Of a stretch of 64,000 bases of DNA, positions 18,650 through 25,693 are shown one piece after another. The stretch is from CAXBGS01 sp963975425 (GTDB lineage: Bacteria > Planctomycetota > Planctomycetia > Pirellulales > Pirellulaceae): NCBI GenBank assembly GCA_963975425.1, contig CAXBGS010000002.1:372001-436000 (forward strand), read 5' to 3'. The notes under the pieces are model-generated. The model made no database searches. It had not been told where the DNA came from and saw only the letters and a program-made list of their open reading frames with translations. A program made the translations under genes and the position numbers. How positions within the stretch are numbered: the stretch's first letter is position 1; each line of letters opens with the position of its first letter.

Positions 18650-19384
18650 CTAGCAGCCGCGACGTTTACGTCGAAGCACCATTGCCGTCGTTGCCAAACC
18701 CAAGAAGGCCAAGCTGCCCGGCTCGGGGACGGCCGTGGGCGTCAAGAACGATGTCGCCTGAGTGAACGTGTCGACATGGAATTCTTCCAAAGAAAGCGAC
18801 GACTCGGACGCGTTGAAATCGATTCGGAAAGCCGACTGGCTGCTGTCCAAATCCCAAAGCGCAAGATACTGAACTCGGTCGCCGCCAAAACCGCCCAGTG
18901 CAATGCGACCGGTTTCGATCAACAGATTGGGCGCGATCGTGCCATCGGTCCCGACGTCCGAACCCAACAGAATTGAGTCGTAATCCAGCTCACTACCGCC
19001 GGTCTGAAACTGGGCCACGATACGTGTGTTGTCGCCACCGGAGATGCCCGAATTCGCCAGCACCGTGAAGTCCAAAGCGGCAAAGGGCGAATAGAGATTA
19101 CCGCTGCCGACCGGAAGATAGCCGCCCGTGGTTGAAATCACACTTGGCGTTCCGAACTGCCCCATCACGTCGGGCGTCGAATCGGTCAGCGGGCCACCGT
19201 CGCCACCCGGGACGCCTTCGAAAAAATCCCAACCGCTATAGGTACTATCGGCGTCACCACGGGCCCATCCAAAGACATCACCGCTCGTGCCGGGAACGGC
19301 GTCGCCCGGGGCATAGATTGCTGCCGAGGCCAATGACGGGCACGCCGCCAGTAAAAAAGAAAAACAGAGTGTGCGCAAACGCAT
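18650..19384 (-). CDS. PEP-CTERM sorted exported protein
   Basis: 244 residues from ATG 19384, with GGAG 10 bases upstream and a signal peptide (MRLRTLCFSF to SLASA, residue 21). The C-terminus is VPEPGSLAFLG, then a hydrophobic helix and the basic tail RRKRRGC: a PEP-CTERM sorting signal, read by an exosortase system not in the window. The body is a Gly/Asp/Ser-rich beta-type domain without catalytic motif, probably surface-exposed. The start lies about 165 bases from a Fur-like palindrome shared with the divergent PQQ-feoAB operon, so iron-responsive expression is possible. First gene of the leftward run that includes DUF1559, lipoprotein and kelch genes. Confidence 0.9.
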   Translation of the reverse strand: MRLRTLCFSFLLAACPSLASAAIYAPGDAVPGTSGDVFGWARGDADSTYSGWDFFEGVPGGDGGPLTDSTPDVMGQFGTPSVISTTGGYLPVGSGNLYSPFAALDFTVLANSGISGGDNTRIVAQFQTGGSELDYDSILLGSDVGTDGTIAPNLLIETGRIALGGFGGDRVQYLALWDLDSSQSAFRIDFNASESSLSLEEFHVDTFTQATSFLTPTAVPEPGSLAFLGLATTAMVLRRKRRGC

Positions 19385-19718
19385 TTTCGAGTTACTCCAA
19401 CGAAGACGGACAGAAACTGGACCCCGACCCATATCGGGGCCCGACGTCGCTCTGGTCTTGCTGGCTGGCTCGAAGACTCAGTCGGTTCGTCCGTTTTCGG
19501 AACGAAACCGCTGGCCTAAACTTGGCTGGCTCGCTACACTTCAAAGCATATTGAGAATCATTTGCAACAAGGTTAAATTCGTACCGTAGCGATGTAAAGC
19601 CCTGCCGCGAAAAAATTGTTGCGAAGTTCAGCGTGATGCTGGTCGCGATGTCGGCGATTGCCTGTGCTGCGACGAATCCCTCCCTCCCCAAAAACGTTTC
19701 CCTCCGCCGAATACGCCC
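19385..19718. other. Intergenic region between PEP-CTERM gene and PQQ-feoAB operon
   Basis: 334 bases between divergent genes. It contains the Fur-like palindrome at 19546-19565 (listed separately). The rest has no gene-like frame; the short frames on both strands are not family-like. An obvious -10 element could not be fixed for either side. Confidence 0.6.
19546..19565. promoter_or_regulatory. Fur-like operator between the divergent operons
   Basis: GCATATTGAGAATCATTTGC is a near-palindrome whose halves read GCATATTGAG and, on the other strand, GCAAATGATT. That is close to known Fur boxes (TGAGAATCATTT is a common core). It lies 165 bp from the PEP-CTERM start and 153 bp from the PQQ gene start, so either or both operons may be iron-repressed. 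A second site with the same TATTGAGAA core precedes hemP. Fur binding is inferred from sequence only. Confidence 0.72.
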
Positions 19719-21191
19719 GTGACCATTCCATCCATCGATTTCTCATTGGTTTGCAAGCGCCTAGCGGTTTGCGATCACGCGACTGACGGAACGAAAACTT
19801 GCTCACCGAATCCGTCGCGGCGATCGTTCGCGGCCTCACTGGCAATCATCGCCTTGGCCGTGGCCTGGGGATTTGCCGTCAACGATCGCGCCGATGCTGG
19901 CGACGCGACGGGCAACGACGCGGCTTGGTCAAGCTTTCAGAACGGCGGTCATCCGACGATTGCCGATGAAGCGTTGGCAGCGACGCTGCCGGATCAATGG
20001 TCCCCAAATGAGAACATCGCTTGGGAGGCAGACATTGAAGGATACGGACAGTCCACGCCCATCGTGGCCCACGGGCAGGTGTTTGTCACATCCACCAGCG
20101 GTGAGAACAAAGACAATTGCCATGTGATCGCCTATGACATTCATACGGGAAAGAAAAACTGGCAATTCGATGAATCCAACCCCTCGCCGTTTGCTAACAC
20201 GCCGATGGTCAGCCGTGCCGCGCCGACCGGAGTCGCGACGGACGACGGATTGATTGCCGTGTTCGAAGGCGGCGTCCTGGTTTCGCTTTCGCCGACCGGT
20301 ACGACGGTGTGGCAAAAAGACTTGGTTGCACTGCATGGAAAGATTGACGCCCGCCACGGTCTTTCTGCTTCGCTGGAACAAGATGCCAAGCGAATTTATG
20401 TCTGGATCGAACGCAGCGAGCAGCCTTACGTCCTGGCGATTGACAAGAAGAACGGCGAAGTGCTTTGGAAAGCAGATGGGGTCGGGAAAACCTCGTGGGC
20501 GTCGCCGCGATTGGTTCCGGTCGGCAACGGGCAACATCTCGTTTGCAGCGCCAGCGGCATGATCATCGGGCTCGATCCAGCGACGGGCGAGCGATTGTGG
20601 TCGTTTGATGACATCGCCAACAACAGTTCCTGCACGCCGATGCCCATTGGCGATGGCCAGTTCCTTATTGGCGCGTCGGACGGGCGCGGCGAGGAATCAT
20701 CGGGCGATGCTGCGGCATCGAACGGACTGATTCGAATCACCAAAGATTCTGAGGGTTCATTTACAGCAGCGTTTCGCTGGTCGGCCAACAAAGCGACGTC
20801 GACGTTCGGAAGCCCCGTCGCCGCGACGAACACGCCAAGCGACGGTGGCAAGGCGTTATTCGTCAACCGCGCAGGGGTCCTGTATCAATTGGACTTAGAA
20901 ACGGGCGAAGCGTTATCGGTCGACCGAACCGACGCCGGCGGCATCTGGGCGACGCCACTGGTGATCGGCAATCGGGCGTACTTGTTTGGTTACAAGGGCA
21001 CGACAGCGGTGATCGACTTATCCGACGGCAAACAATTACACGCGAACCGATGTTGGCCTGCGCCAGCGGAGGAATCCTCGTTCGGTGGTGGCAGCGTGCT
21101 GTACGCTGCGTCCGCCGCGCCGCCCTATTTATTCATTCGCCGCGGTGACAAACTATATGCCATCAAGAATTCCGAAGAGGCGGCAGAGTAA
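19719..21191 (+). CDS. Exported PQQ-type beta-propeller protein coupled to feoA
   Basis: 490 residues from GTG 19719, the only usable start before the conserved part. An N-terminal hydrophobic segment (about residues 38-60, SFAASLAIIALAVAWGFAV) acts as signal peptide or anchor. The rest is a PQQ-like repeat propeller (PF13360 type) with W-motif strands such as ENIAWEADIEGYGQSTPIV, GTTVWQKDL, GEVLWKADG, GERLWSFDD and GGIWATPLVIG, about seven to eight blades. No cofactor residues of a quinoprotein dehydrogenase are evident, so a binding or assembly role is likelier than catalysis. Its TAA overlaps the feoA start (TAATG), so the protein is translated together with the ferrous iron transporter. 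That link is unusual. Confidence 0.9.
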   Translation: MTIPSIDFSLVCKRLAVCDHATDGTKTCSPNPSRRSFAASLAIIALAVAWGFAVNDRADAGDATGNDAAWSSFQNGGHPTIADEALAATLPDQWSPNENIAWEADIEGYGQSTPIVAHGQVFVTSTSGENKDNCHVIAYDIHTGKKNWQFDESNPSPFANTPMVSRAAPTGVATDDGLIAVFEGGVLVSLSPTGTTVWQKDLVALHGKIDARHGLSASLEQDAKRIYVWIERSEQPYVLAIDKKNGEVLWKADGVGKTSWASPRLVPVGNGQHLVCSASGMIIGLDPATGERLWSFDDIANNSSCTPMPIGDGQFLIGASDGRGEESSGDAAASNGLIRITKDSEGSFTAAFRWSANKATSTFGSPVAATNTPSDGGKALFVNRAGVLYQLDLETGEALSVDRTDAGGIWATPLVIGNRAYLFGYKGTTAVIDLSDGKQLHANRCWPAPAEESSFGGGSVLYAASAAPPYLFIRRGDKLYAIKNSEEAAE

Positions 21192-21493
21192 TGAGTCAGG
21201 CACCCGTTGATGATTCCCCCACAACGTTGGAAGCGGTCGAGAATTGCGGCCGAACGATCAAGCTGGATCAAGCCGACCCGGGAATTTATGTTGTGCGACA
21301 CATCGGCGTTGACGATGAACACGCGGCCCGCTTGAAACAATTCGGAATTTGCGAGGGCCGAGCGATTCGCGTCGTGACAACCGGCAACCCAATGATCTTG
21401 GTGGTCCAAAACACTCGCGTCGGATTGTCGCGTGTCTTCGCGTCATCCATTTTTGCGACGAAACAGGATGCCGTATGCGAGGGTCAGGCATGA
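21191..21493 (+). CDS. feoA: Ferrous iron transport protein A
   Basis: 100 residues, an SH3-like FeoA domain. Core features: a Leu/Ile-rich strand, GIYVVRHIGVDDEHAARLKQFGI, the turn GICEGRAIRVV and the C-terminal strand NTRVGLSRVFAS. FeoA is a small cytoplasmic partner of FeoB, needed for Fe(II) uptake. The N-terminal 25 residues are longer than in typical FeoA (75-85 residues). Start ATG 21191 overlaps the PQQ gene stop by one base (TAATG), and its own stop overlaps the feoB start as ATGA. Confidence 0.93.
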   Translation: MSQAPVDDSPTTLEAVENCGRTIKLDQADPGIYVVRHIGVDDEHAARLKQFGICEGRAIRVVTTGNPMILVVQNTRVGLSRVFASSIFATKQDAVCEGQA

Positions 21494-23643
21494 CACCACT
21501 GCCTGTCGTGGAAGGCTCGCCACGGGTGCGACGCGTCTTGTTAGTTGGCAATCCAAACGCCGGCAAAACATCGCTGTTTAACGCACTGACGGGACTGCGC
21601 GCCAAGACGGCAAACTACCCCGGGATCACGGTCGATCTGCGTAAAGCAACGATTCCCTTACCGCGCCATGGCTCGCCTGCCGCAGACCCGTCATCGGCCA
21701 CAAACGTCGAACTGATTGACTTGCCCGGCCTTTACGGCATGGAAGCGACCAGCCCGGAAGAACAGCTCGCGGCACAATCGATTCGTGGTGATTTGGAAGA
21801 CGAATCCGACGCAACGATTCTGGTGCTCGATGCAACGAACTTGGCGCGAAACTTGTTTCTCGCCGAGGAAGTGCTGCAATATCCTCGGCCCGCGTTGATC
21901 GCGTTGACGATGAGTGACATCGCACGCCAACAAGGCATCATGGTTGATTCGCAGAAGCTGTCCAAGCGACTGCAGTGCCCCGTCGTTGCGGTCAGCTCAC
22001 GGACCGGCGAGGGGCTGAACGTCTTGCTTGATCAATTGACAACGCTGTTGTCGGAAGACCATGCCCCGGAGCCTCCGCTGCGACAGTCGTGTACCGTCGG
22101 TTGCTCAGGATGCACATTCGCGGCAAGGCACAACTGGGCTGACGATGTCACATGTGAATCAGTTTCCGGCGGTGAGTCGCAGGGCGAAACAGCCGAACGC
22201 CTCGACCGTTGGCTGACGTCGCCCGTGATCGGAACCTGTGCGCTGGTCGCGGTGATGATGTCCGTCTTTTTCGCAATCTTTTCCCTAGCCGACATCCCAA
22301 TGTCGCTGATCGAAGAAGGGTTCGGCTGGATCAGCGGACGTGTCGACTCCGTGATCCCTGAGACGCGGATGACCCCATGGGCATGGGTGCCCTTGGTCGC
22401 GGGCCTGGCCATGTCGGTGTTCGCCCTCGGTTATCGCGTCGGTGAAGTCTCTTGGTCAAAAACGTCGACAGTCATCGCGGTCGCGGTTTCCGTTGCCACC
22501 GCGCTGATACCGATCGACGACTTTCGCTCGCTGGTGATCGACGGAGTGATCGGCGGTATCGCCGGCGTCGTCGTTTTTCTGCCTCAGATTTGCATTTTGT
22601 TTTTCTTCATCGCGATCCTTGAAGACACCGGCTACCTGGCACGGGCGGCCTTTGTGATGGAACGCTGGATGCGATACGTCGGACTGCCCGGCAAGGCGTT
22701 CGTCCCCATGTTGTCGGCCCACGCATGTGCGATCCCCGGAATCATGGCGACGCGCACGATCGAAAACTGGCGAGACCGCCTGGTGACGATTCTGGTTTTA
22801 CCGCTGCTGACCTGTTCGGCCCGATTGCCGGTGTACGCGATGATGTCCGCACTCTTGTTTGCGGGACGACCTCTGTATGCGGCCCTGACGTTTGCGTTTG
22901 CGTACGCATTGGGACTCGCCGCCGCGCTGGGATCGGCGTTCGTGTTGAAACGCACGATCCTGCCCGGCGAAGCGGCACCGTTGGTGATCGAGTTGCCGCC
23001 CTATCGCATCCCCAGCTTGCGCAACGCGTTGTTATCGTCGGCCGATCGCGCATCCGCATTCCTGCGCACCGCCGGCAGCGTCATTCTGTTGATCTCGGTC
23101 GTGCTATGGGCCCTTGCGACTTATCCAAAACTTTCGGAAACCCGACAACACGAGATCGTCCAAGCCGCATCCGTGACGGGCGCCAGTGATGAAGCGATCG
23201 AGTACGCCGTGGCGCAGCAATCGCTTGAAAACTCTTTCGCCGGGCGAATCGGCAAATCGCTTGAACCTGTTTTCTCGCCGCTGGGATTCGATTGGAAAAT
23301 CAACGTCGGCGTGGTCAGTTCATTCGCCGCACGCGAAGTCCTGGTGTCGACGTTGTCGGTCATTTATGGCGTGGGAGAAGAAGGCGGCGAGGATCAAGCA
23401 GGCCTTGTCGAAACACTCCGGCGGCAAACCAAGTCAGACGGCACGCCGGTGTTCAGCACTGCGACCAGCCTGAGCCTGCTGGTGTTCTATGTGCTGGCAA
23501 TGCAGTGCTTGCCCACACAGGCGGTGACGCGTCGCGAGACGGGGCGTTGGGGGTGGGCGATTTTCCAATTCGCCTTCATGACCTTGCTCGCGTATGGAAG
23601 CGCACTGCTGACCTTCCAGGTACTTTCGCGAATGACGGCCTGA
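21490..23643 (+). CDS. feoB: Ferrous iron transport protein B (FeoB)
   Basis: 717 residues. The start ATG 21490 overlaps the feoA stop (ATGA) and has GAGGG 7 bases upstream. N-terminal G domain: G1 GNPNAGKTS (about 20-28), switch region NYPGITVD, G3 DLPGLYG (about 78-84), G5 AVSSRTGEG. The G4 position reads TMSD rather than the expected NxxD. After a Cys-rich linker (CTVGCSGC) come the transmembrane gate domains with HACAIPGIMATR and LTCSARLPVYAMM, marks of FeoB. It moves Fe(II) across the inner membrane with nucleotide hydrolysis. Probably Fur-controlled through the palindrome upstream of the operon. Confidence 0.96.
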   Translation: MTPLPVVEGSPRVRRVLLVGNPNAGKTSLFNALTGLRAKTANYPGITVDLRKATIPLPRHGSPAADPSSATNVELIDLPGLYGMEATSPEEQLAAQSIRGDLEDESDATILVLDATNLARNLFLAEEVLQYPRPALIALTMSDIARQQGIMVDSQKLSKRLQCPVVAVSSRTGEGLNVLLDQLTTLLSEDHAPEPPLRQSCTVGCSGCTFAARHNWADDVTCESVSGGESQGETAERLDRWLTSPVIGTCALVAVMMSVFFAIFSLADIPMSLIEEGFGWISGRVDSVIPETRMTPWAWVPLVAGLAMSVFALGYRVGEVSWSKTSTVIAVAVSVATALIPIDDFRSLVIDGVIGGIAGVVVFLPQICILFFFIAILEDTGYLARAAFVMERWMRYVGLPGKAFVPMLSAHACAIPGIMATRTIENWRDRLVTILVLPLLTCSARLPVYAMMSALLFAGRPLYAALTFAFAYALGLAAALGSAFVLKRTILPGEAAPLVIELPPYRIPSLRNALLSSADRASAFLRTAGSVILLISVVLWALATYPKLSETRQHEIVQAASVTGASDEAIEYAVAQQSLENSFAGRIGKSLEPVFSPLGFDWKINVGVVSSFAAREVLVSTLSVIYGVGEEGGEDQAGLVETLRRQTKSDGTPVFSTATSLSLLVFYVLAMQCLPTQAVTRRETGRWGWAIFQFAFMTLLAYGSALLTFQVLSRMTA

Positions 23644-23874
23644 CGCGGATGACGGCCTAAGCAGGGACCTGCCTCCCCGCATCACGGTCTTCGCGGCCCA
23701 GGGGCGGGGCCCAGGGCCGGGCCTGCGCGGCCATCGCAGCATCGCTCGATTCGCCAAGGCCCCAAGCCACATACAGTGGGCAGCCTCGCTCTTTCTCGCG
23801 GACCAACCATGCGGTCGCCTCACCCGCTGCCGGTCTCCCCGCCCCCAGAGGGCGTAACCCTTTCTCGCAAAAAT
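23644..23874. other. Intergenic region after feoB
   Basis: Immediately after feoB there is a short imperfect repeat (ATGACGGCCTGACGCGG, then ATGACGGCCTAAGC) and a very G+C-rich patch near 23700-23730. No T-rich tail marks a terminator. No coding frame looks real. The hemP operator follows at 23875, so the space up to the hemP start (24016) totals about 370 bases. Confidence 0.5.
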
Positions 23875-23894
23875 GCTATTGAGAACTATTATCA
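23875..23894. promoter_or_regulatory. Fur-like operator upstream of hemP
   Basis: GCTATTGAGAACTATTATCA, whose complement reads TGATAATAGTTCTCAATAGC, close to the Fur consensus GATAATGATAATCATTATC. Its TATTGAGAA core is also in the site at 19546-19565. It overlaps the -35 element of the putative hemP promoter, the expected arrangement for repression. Binding by Fur is inferred. Confidence 0.75.
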
Positions 23895-23917
23895 TCAAGG
23901 CATGCTTGCCCTATACT
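23889..23917 (+). promoter_or_regulatory. Putative hemP promoter
   Basis: TTATCA at 23889-23894 (4 of 6 matches to a -35 box) is separated by 17 bases from TATACT at 23912-23917 (a near-perfect -10). Transcription would begin near 23924, giving a leader of about 90 bases to ATG 24016. The -35 lies in the Fur-like site. Confidence 0.6.
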
Positions 23918-24015
23918 GGCATCGCACATGCTCAGATTGAGTCCCTGCAATTCCCGGCTCGCTCCAATCTGTGATCTTTAAAACCTTCGGTAAGAAATCC
24001 TTGTTGGCTACAGAA

Positions 24016-24255
24016 ATGACTTCCGACCAGAACCAAGGGATTCAACAACCCGGCCCCGATCAGCCTGTCGCACCCGATTCGCCCTGCAGTTCCGCCCAGC
24101 CAACCAGCGGCGCCCAACTGGAGAGTGTTGTCGGGACGAAGGTGATTGAATTTGAAGATCTTGCTCGCTGTGGAAACGAAGTCTGGATACGCAACGGCGG
24201 CCAGCTGTATCGGCTGCAACAGACACGTCAGGGCAAGTTGATTCTGACCAAGTAG
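24016..24255 (+). CDS. hemP: Hemin uptake protein HemP
   Basis: 79 residues from ATG 24016; a GTG at 23971 in the same frame adds 15 residues. The C-terminal 38 residues match the HemP family: VIEFEDLARCGNEVWI, then a G-rich turn and LYRLQQTRQGKLILTK, whose RQGKLILTK ending is nearly invariant. The N-terminal half is a Pro/Gln/Ser-rich low-complexity stretch. HemP is a small protein, usually encoded with haem receptors and iron-repressed; it acts as an activator or accessory of haem uptake in proteobacteria. No haem receptor or transporter is in this window. A Fur-like box and promoter lie directly upstream. Confidence 0.9.
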   Translation: MTSDQNQGIQQPGPDQPVAPDSPCSSAQPTSGAQLESVVGTKVIEFEDLARCGNEVWIRNGGQLYRLQQTRQGKLILTK

Positions 24256-24555
24256 TTGACTGAGACAAACCGACAATCTGGCTAGCCAGCGTTGCTCGCA
24301 TGCAATGCCGTTTCGTTGTGAGGCAACGCTTTGGATTGGCACGGCGTCTGCGACAGCCTAGAAACCGACGGCGACTTGGCGTTGATGAGAGGCATTTTCA
24401 GTAGGCCAAATATCTAGGCAAACGCGGCGTTTTCGCGTCTCTTCGGCCTTTGACATCGTGCTCCTGATCGGTATGGTTCCATTGGCGGACCATCGTTTGC
24501 GAGGCCGTCATTTCCGTTCTTCCCCGACAGACAAATTCAACGCAGGATCACTCCT
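24256..24555. other. Intergenic region between hemP and ferritin-like gene
   Basis: 300 bases. A weak hairpin (AGCGTTGC at 24288-24295 with GCAACGCT at 24323-24330, long loop, followed by TTTGG) may end hemP transcription. A sigma-54-type promoter site is at 24337-24351 (listed separately). No gene-like frame. Confidence 0.5.
24337..24351 (+). promoter_or_regulatory. Sigma-54-type promoter upstream of the ferritin-like gene
   Basis: TGGCACGGCGTCTGC fits the -24/-12 consensus TGGCACGNNNNTTGC at every conserved position but one (C for the first T of TTGC). GG and GC have the correct spacing. Transcription would start near 24363, leaving a leader of roughly 190 bases before ATG 24556. A chance match cannot be excluded. 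Confidence 0.5.
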
Positions 24556-25011
24556 ATGAACTACGACGCCATCATCGATCACCTGAACGAAATTCTGAAA
24601 CACGAATGGACCGGAGTCGCGCAGTATTCGCAGGCAAGCTTTATCGTCGAAGGTGTATGGCGAGAGGTCTACGCCGAGAGATTCCTTGACGACGCCAAAG
24701 AGTCGTTCGGTCACGCCCAGAAGATCGGCGACAAGATCGTCGCCTTGGGTGGTGTCCCGGTCGCCACACGAAACGAGATCAAACAGTCGCGAAACTTACA
24801 GGAAGTTCTCGAGTTCAGCTTGGCGTTTGAGTCCAAAGCGGTCGAGATGTATGGCCAGGCCATCGACATGGCCGAAGGTGACAAAGCTTTGGTGATCTTC
24901 TTGGAAGATATTTTGACCGAAGAGCAGGACGGTGTGGACGAGTACACCAAATTGCTTCGCAGCAGCGAAGGTGCCGCCGCAGGCAAGACATCGGCCGGCA
25001 AAACGGCATAG
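24556..25011 (+). CDS. Bacterioferritin/Dps-like ferritin-fold protein
   Basis: 151 residues, four-helix ferritin fold by pattern: MNYDAIIDHLNEILKHEWTG, a helix with AKESFGHAQKI, ALGGVPV in the loop (typical of bacterioferritins), FESKAVEMYGQAI and FLEDILTEEQDG. Expected metal ligands by comparison with E. coli Bfr: Glu 17, His 53, Glu 92 and Glu 122 are kept; the positions of Glu 51 and His 130 appear as Ser 50 and Asp 125. Family role is iron storage or detoxification in the cytoplasm. AGGA lies 8 bases before the start. A Lys/Ala/Gly-rich tail (KTSAGKTA) follows the fold. Its location 300 bases after hemP supports an iron role. Confidence 0.88.
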   Translation: MNYDAIIDHLNEILKHEWTGVAQYSQASFIVEGVWREVYAERFLDDAKESFGHAQKIGDKIVALGGVPVATRNEIKQSRNLQEVLEFSLAFESKAVEMYGQAIDMAEGDKALVIFLEDILTEEQDGVDEYTKLLRSSEGAAAGKTSAGKTA

Positions 25012-25188
25012 ACCTGCGATCGGGAAGGACTGGCCAACGGGGGTTAGTGGCTTGCATGGCAAGCCACTCGCCGCCGGAATCACTCGCGCTGCGGGATACG
25101 TGTGCTCTACGGGACACATTGCACTGCGATAAACCCAAGTCGATTAACCAAGTGGCCGCTCAAAGAACAGGTCGCTCAATTGCCGAAC

Positions 25189-25236
25189 CGCTTGATGAAT
25201 GGGCCGCGTGATGAATGAGCCGCTTGATGAATGGGC
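25189..25236. repeat. Three-copy tandem repeat, 16 bp unit
   Basis: CGCTTGATGAATGGGC appears three times in direct succession (25189-25204, 25205-25220 with two changes, 25221-25236), just before the stop of the minus-strand gene at 25252. No spacer, so not CRISPR. Likely a slippage minisatellite. Confidence 0.88.
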
Positions 25237-25251
25237 CGCGACTGAGAAGAG

Positions 25252-25575
25252 CTAGCTGGCCTGCTTGGAGGCCGCTTCGGCGAACTGCAAGACCTTGGGC
25301 GATGCCGTACGACATCGTTGCATCGACGGCGTGACTGAGGCCGAATGGTTGCAAGCCAGGCTGTTGGGCGAAAGTGTCATCTTCAACGCAGCAACCTGAT
25401 CCGGCTCGATCGCGACACAACTCTGCACGAACCAACCGACGTCGCTGGAGTGAGTCTCTTGACGCAGAACCAAGTGTTCCAGTCCACAGATCGTTGTGGC
25501 TTGAGCCAACACCAAGCGATGCTGCTCGTTGGCACCTGGAAAGACGTTCAAAATCGTTTCTTTTCGCACTTGCAT
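25252..25575 (-). CDS. Conserved-looking hypothetical protein
   Basis: 107 residues from ATG 25575. The sequence reads like a folded small protein (VLRQETHSSDVGWFVQSCV, IEPDQVAALKMTL) rather than a shadow, with a Cys-containing C-terminal half. I do not recognise a family. No signal peptide or membrane segment. It lies 118 bases downstream of the UvrD helicase on the same strand and could be in its transcript; no Shine-Dalgarno sequence is clear. Confidence 0.6.
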   Translation of the reverse strand: MQVRKETILNVFPGANEQHRLVLAQATTICGLEHLVLRQETHSSDVGWFVQSCVAIEPDQVAALKMTLSPNSLACNHSASVTPSMQRCRTASPKVLQFAEAASKQAS

Positions 25576-25693
25576 GTCCGAAACCGCTTATTGACATTCG
25601 TTCTCAACAGCAGTCAGTGTACTCCCCGCCCCTGCGGAGTCAATCCCAGGGCGGTCAATCCCGGCGTGAGGAGATAAGGCCCGGCGCTGCGGG

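Noticed and set aside
23690..23735. GC-rich patch after feoB considered as a terminator
   Set aside because: No stable single hairpin with a T run; pairing alternatives are many and none stands out.
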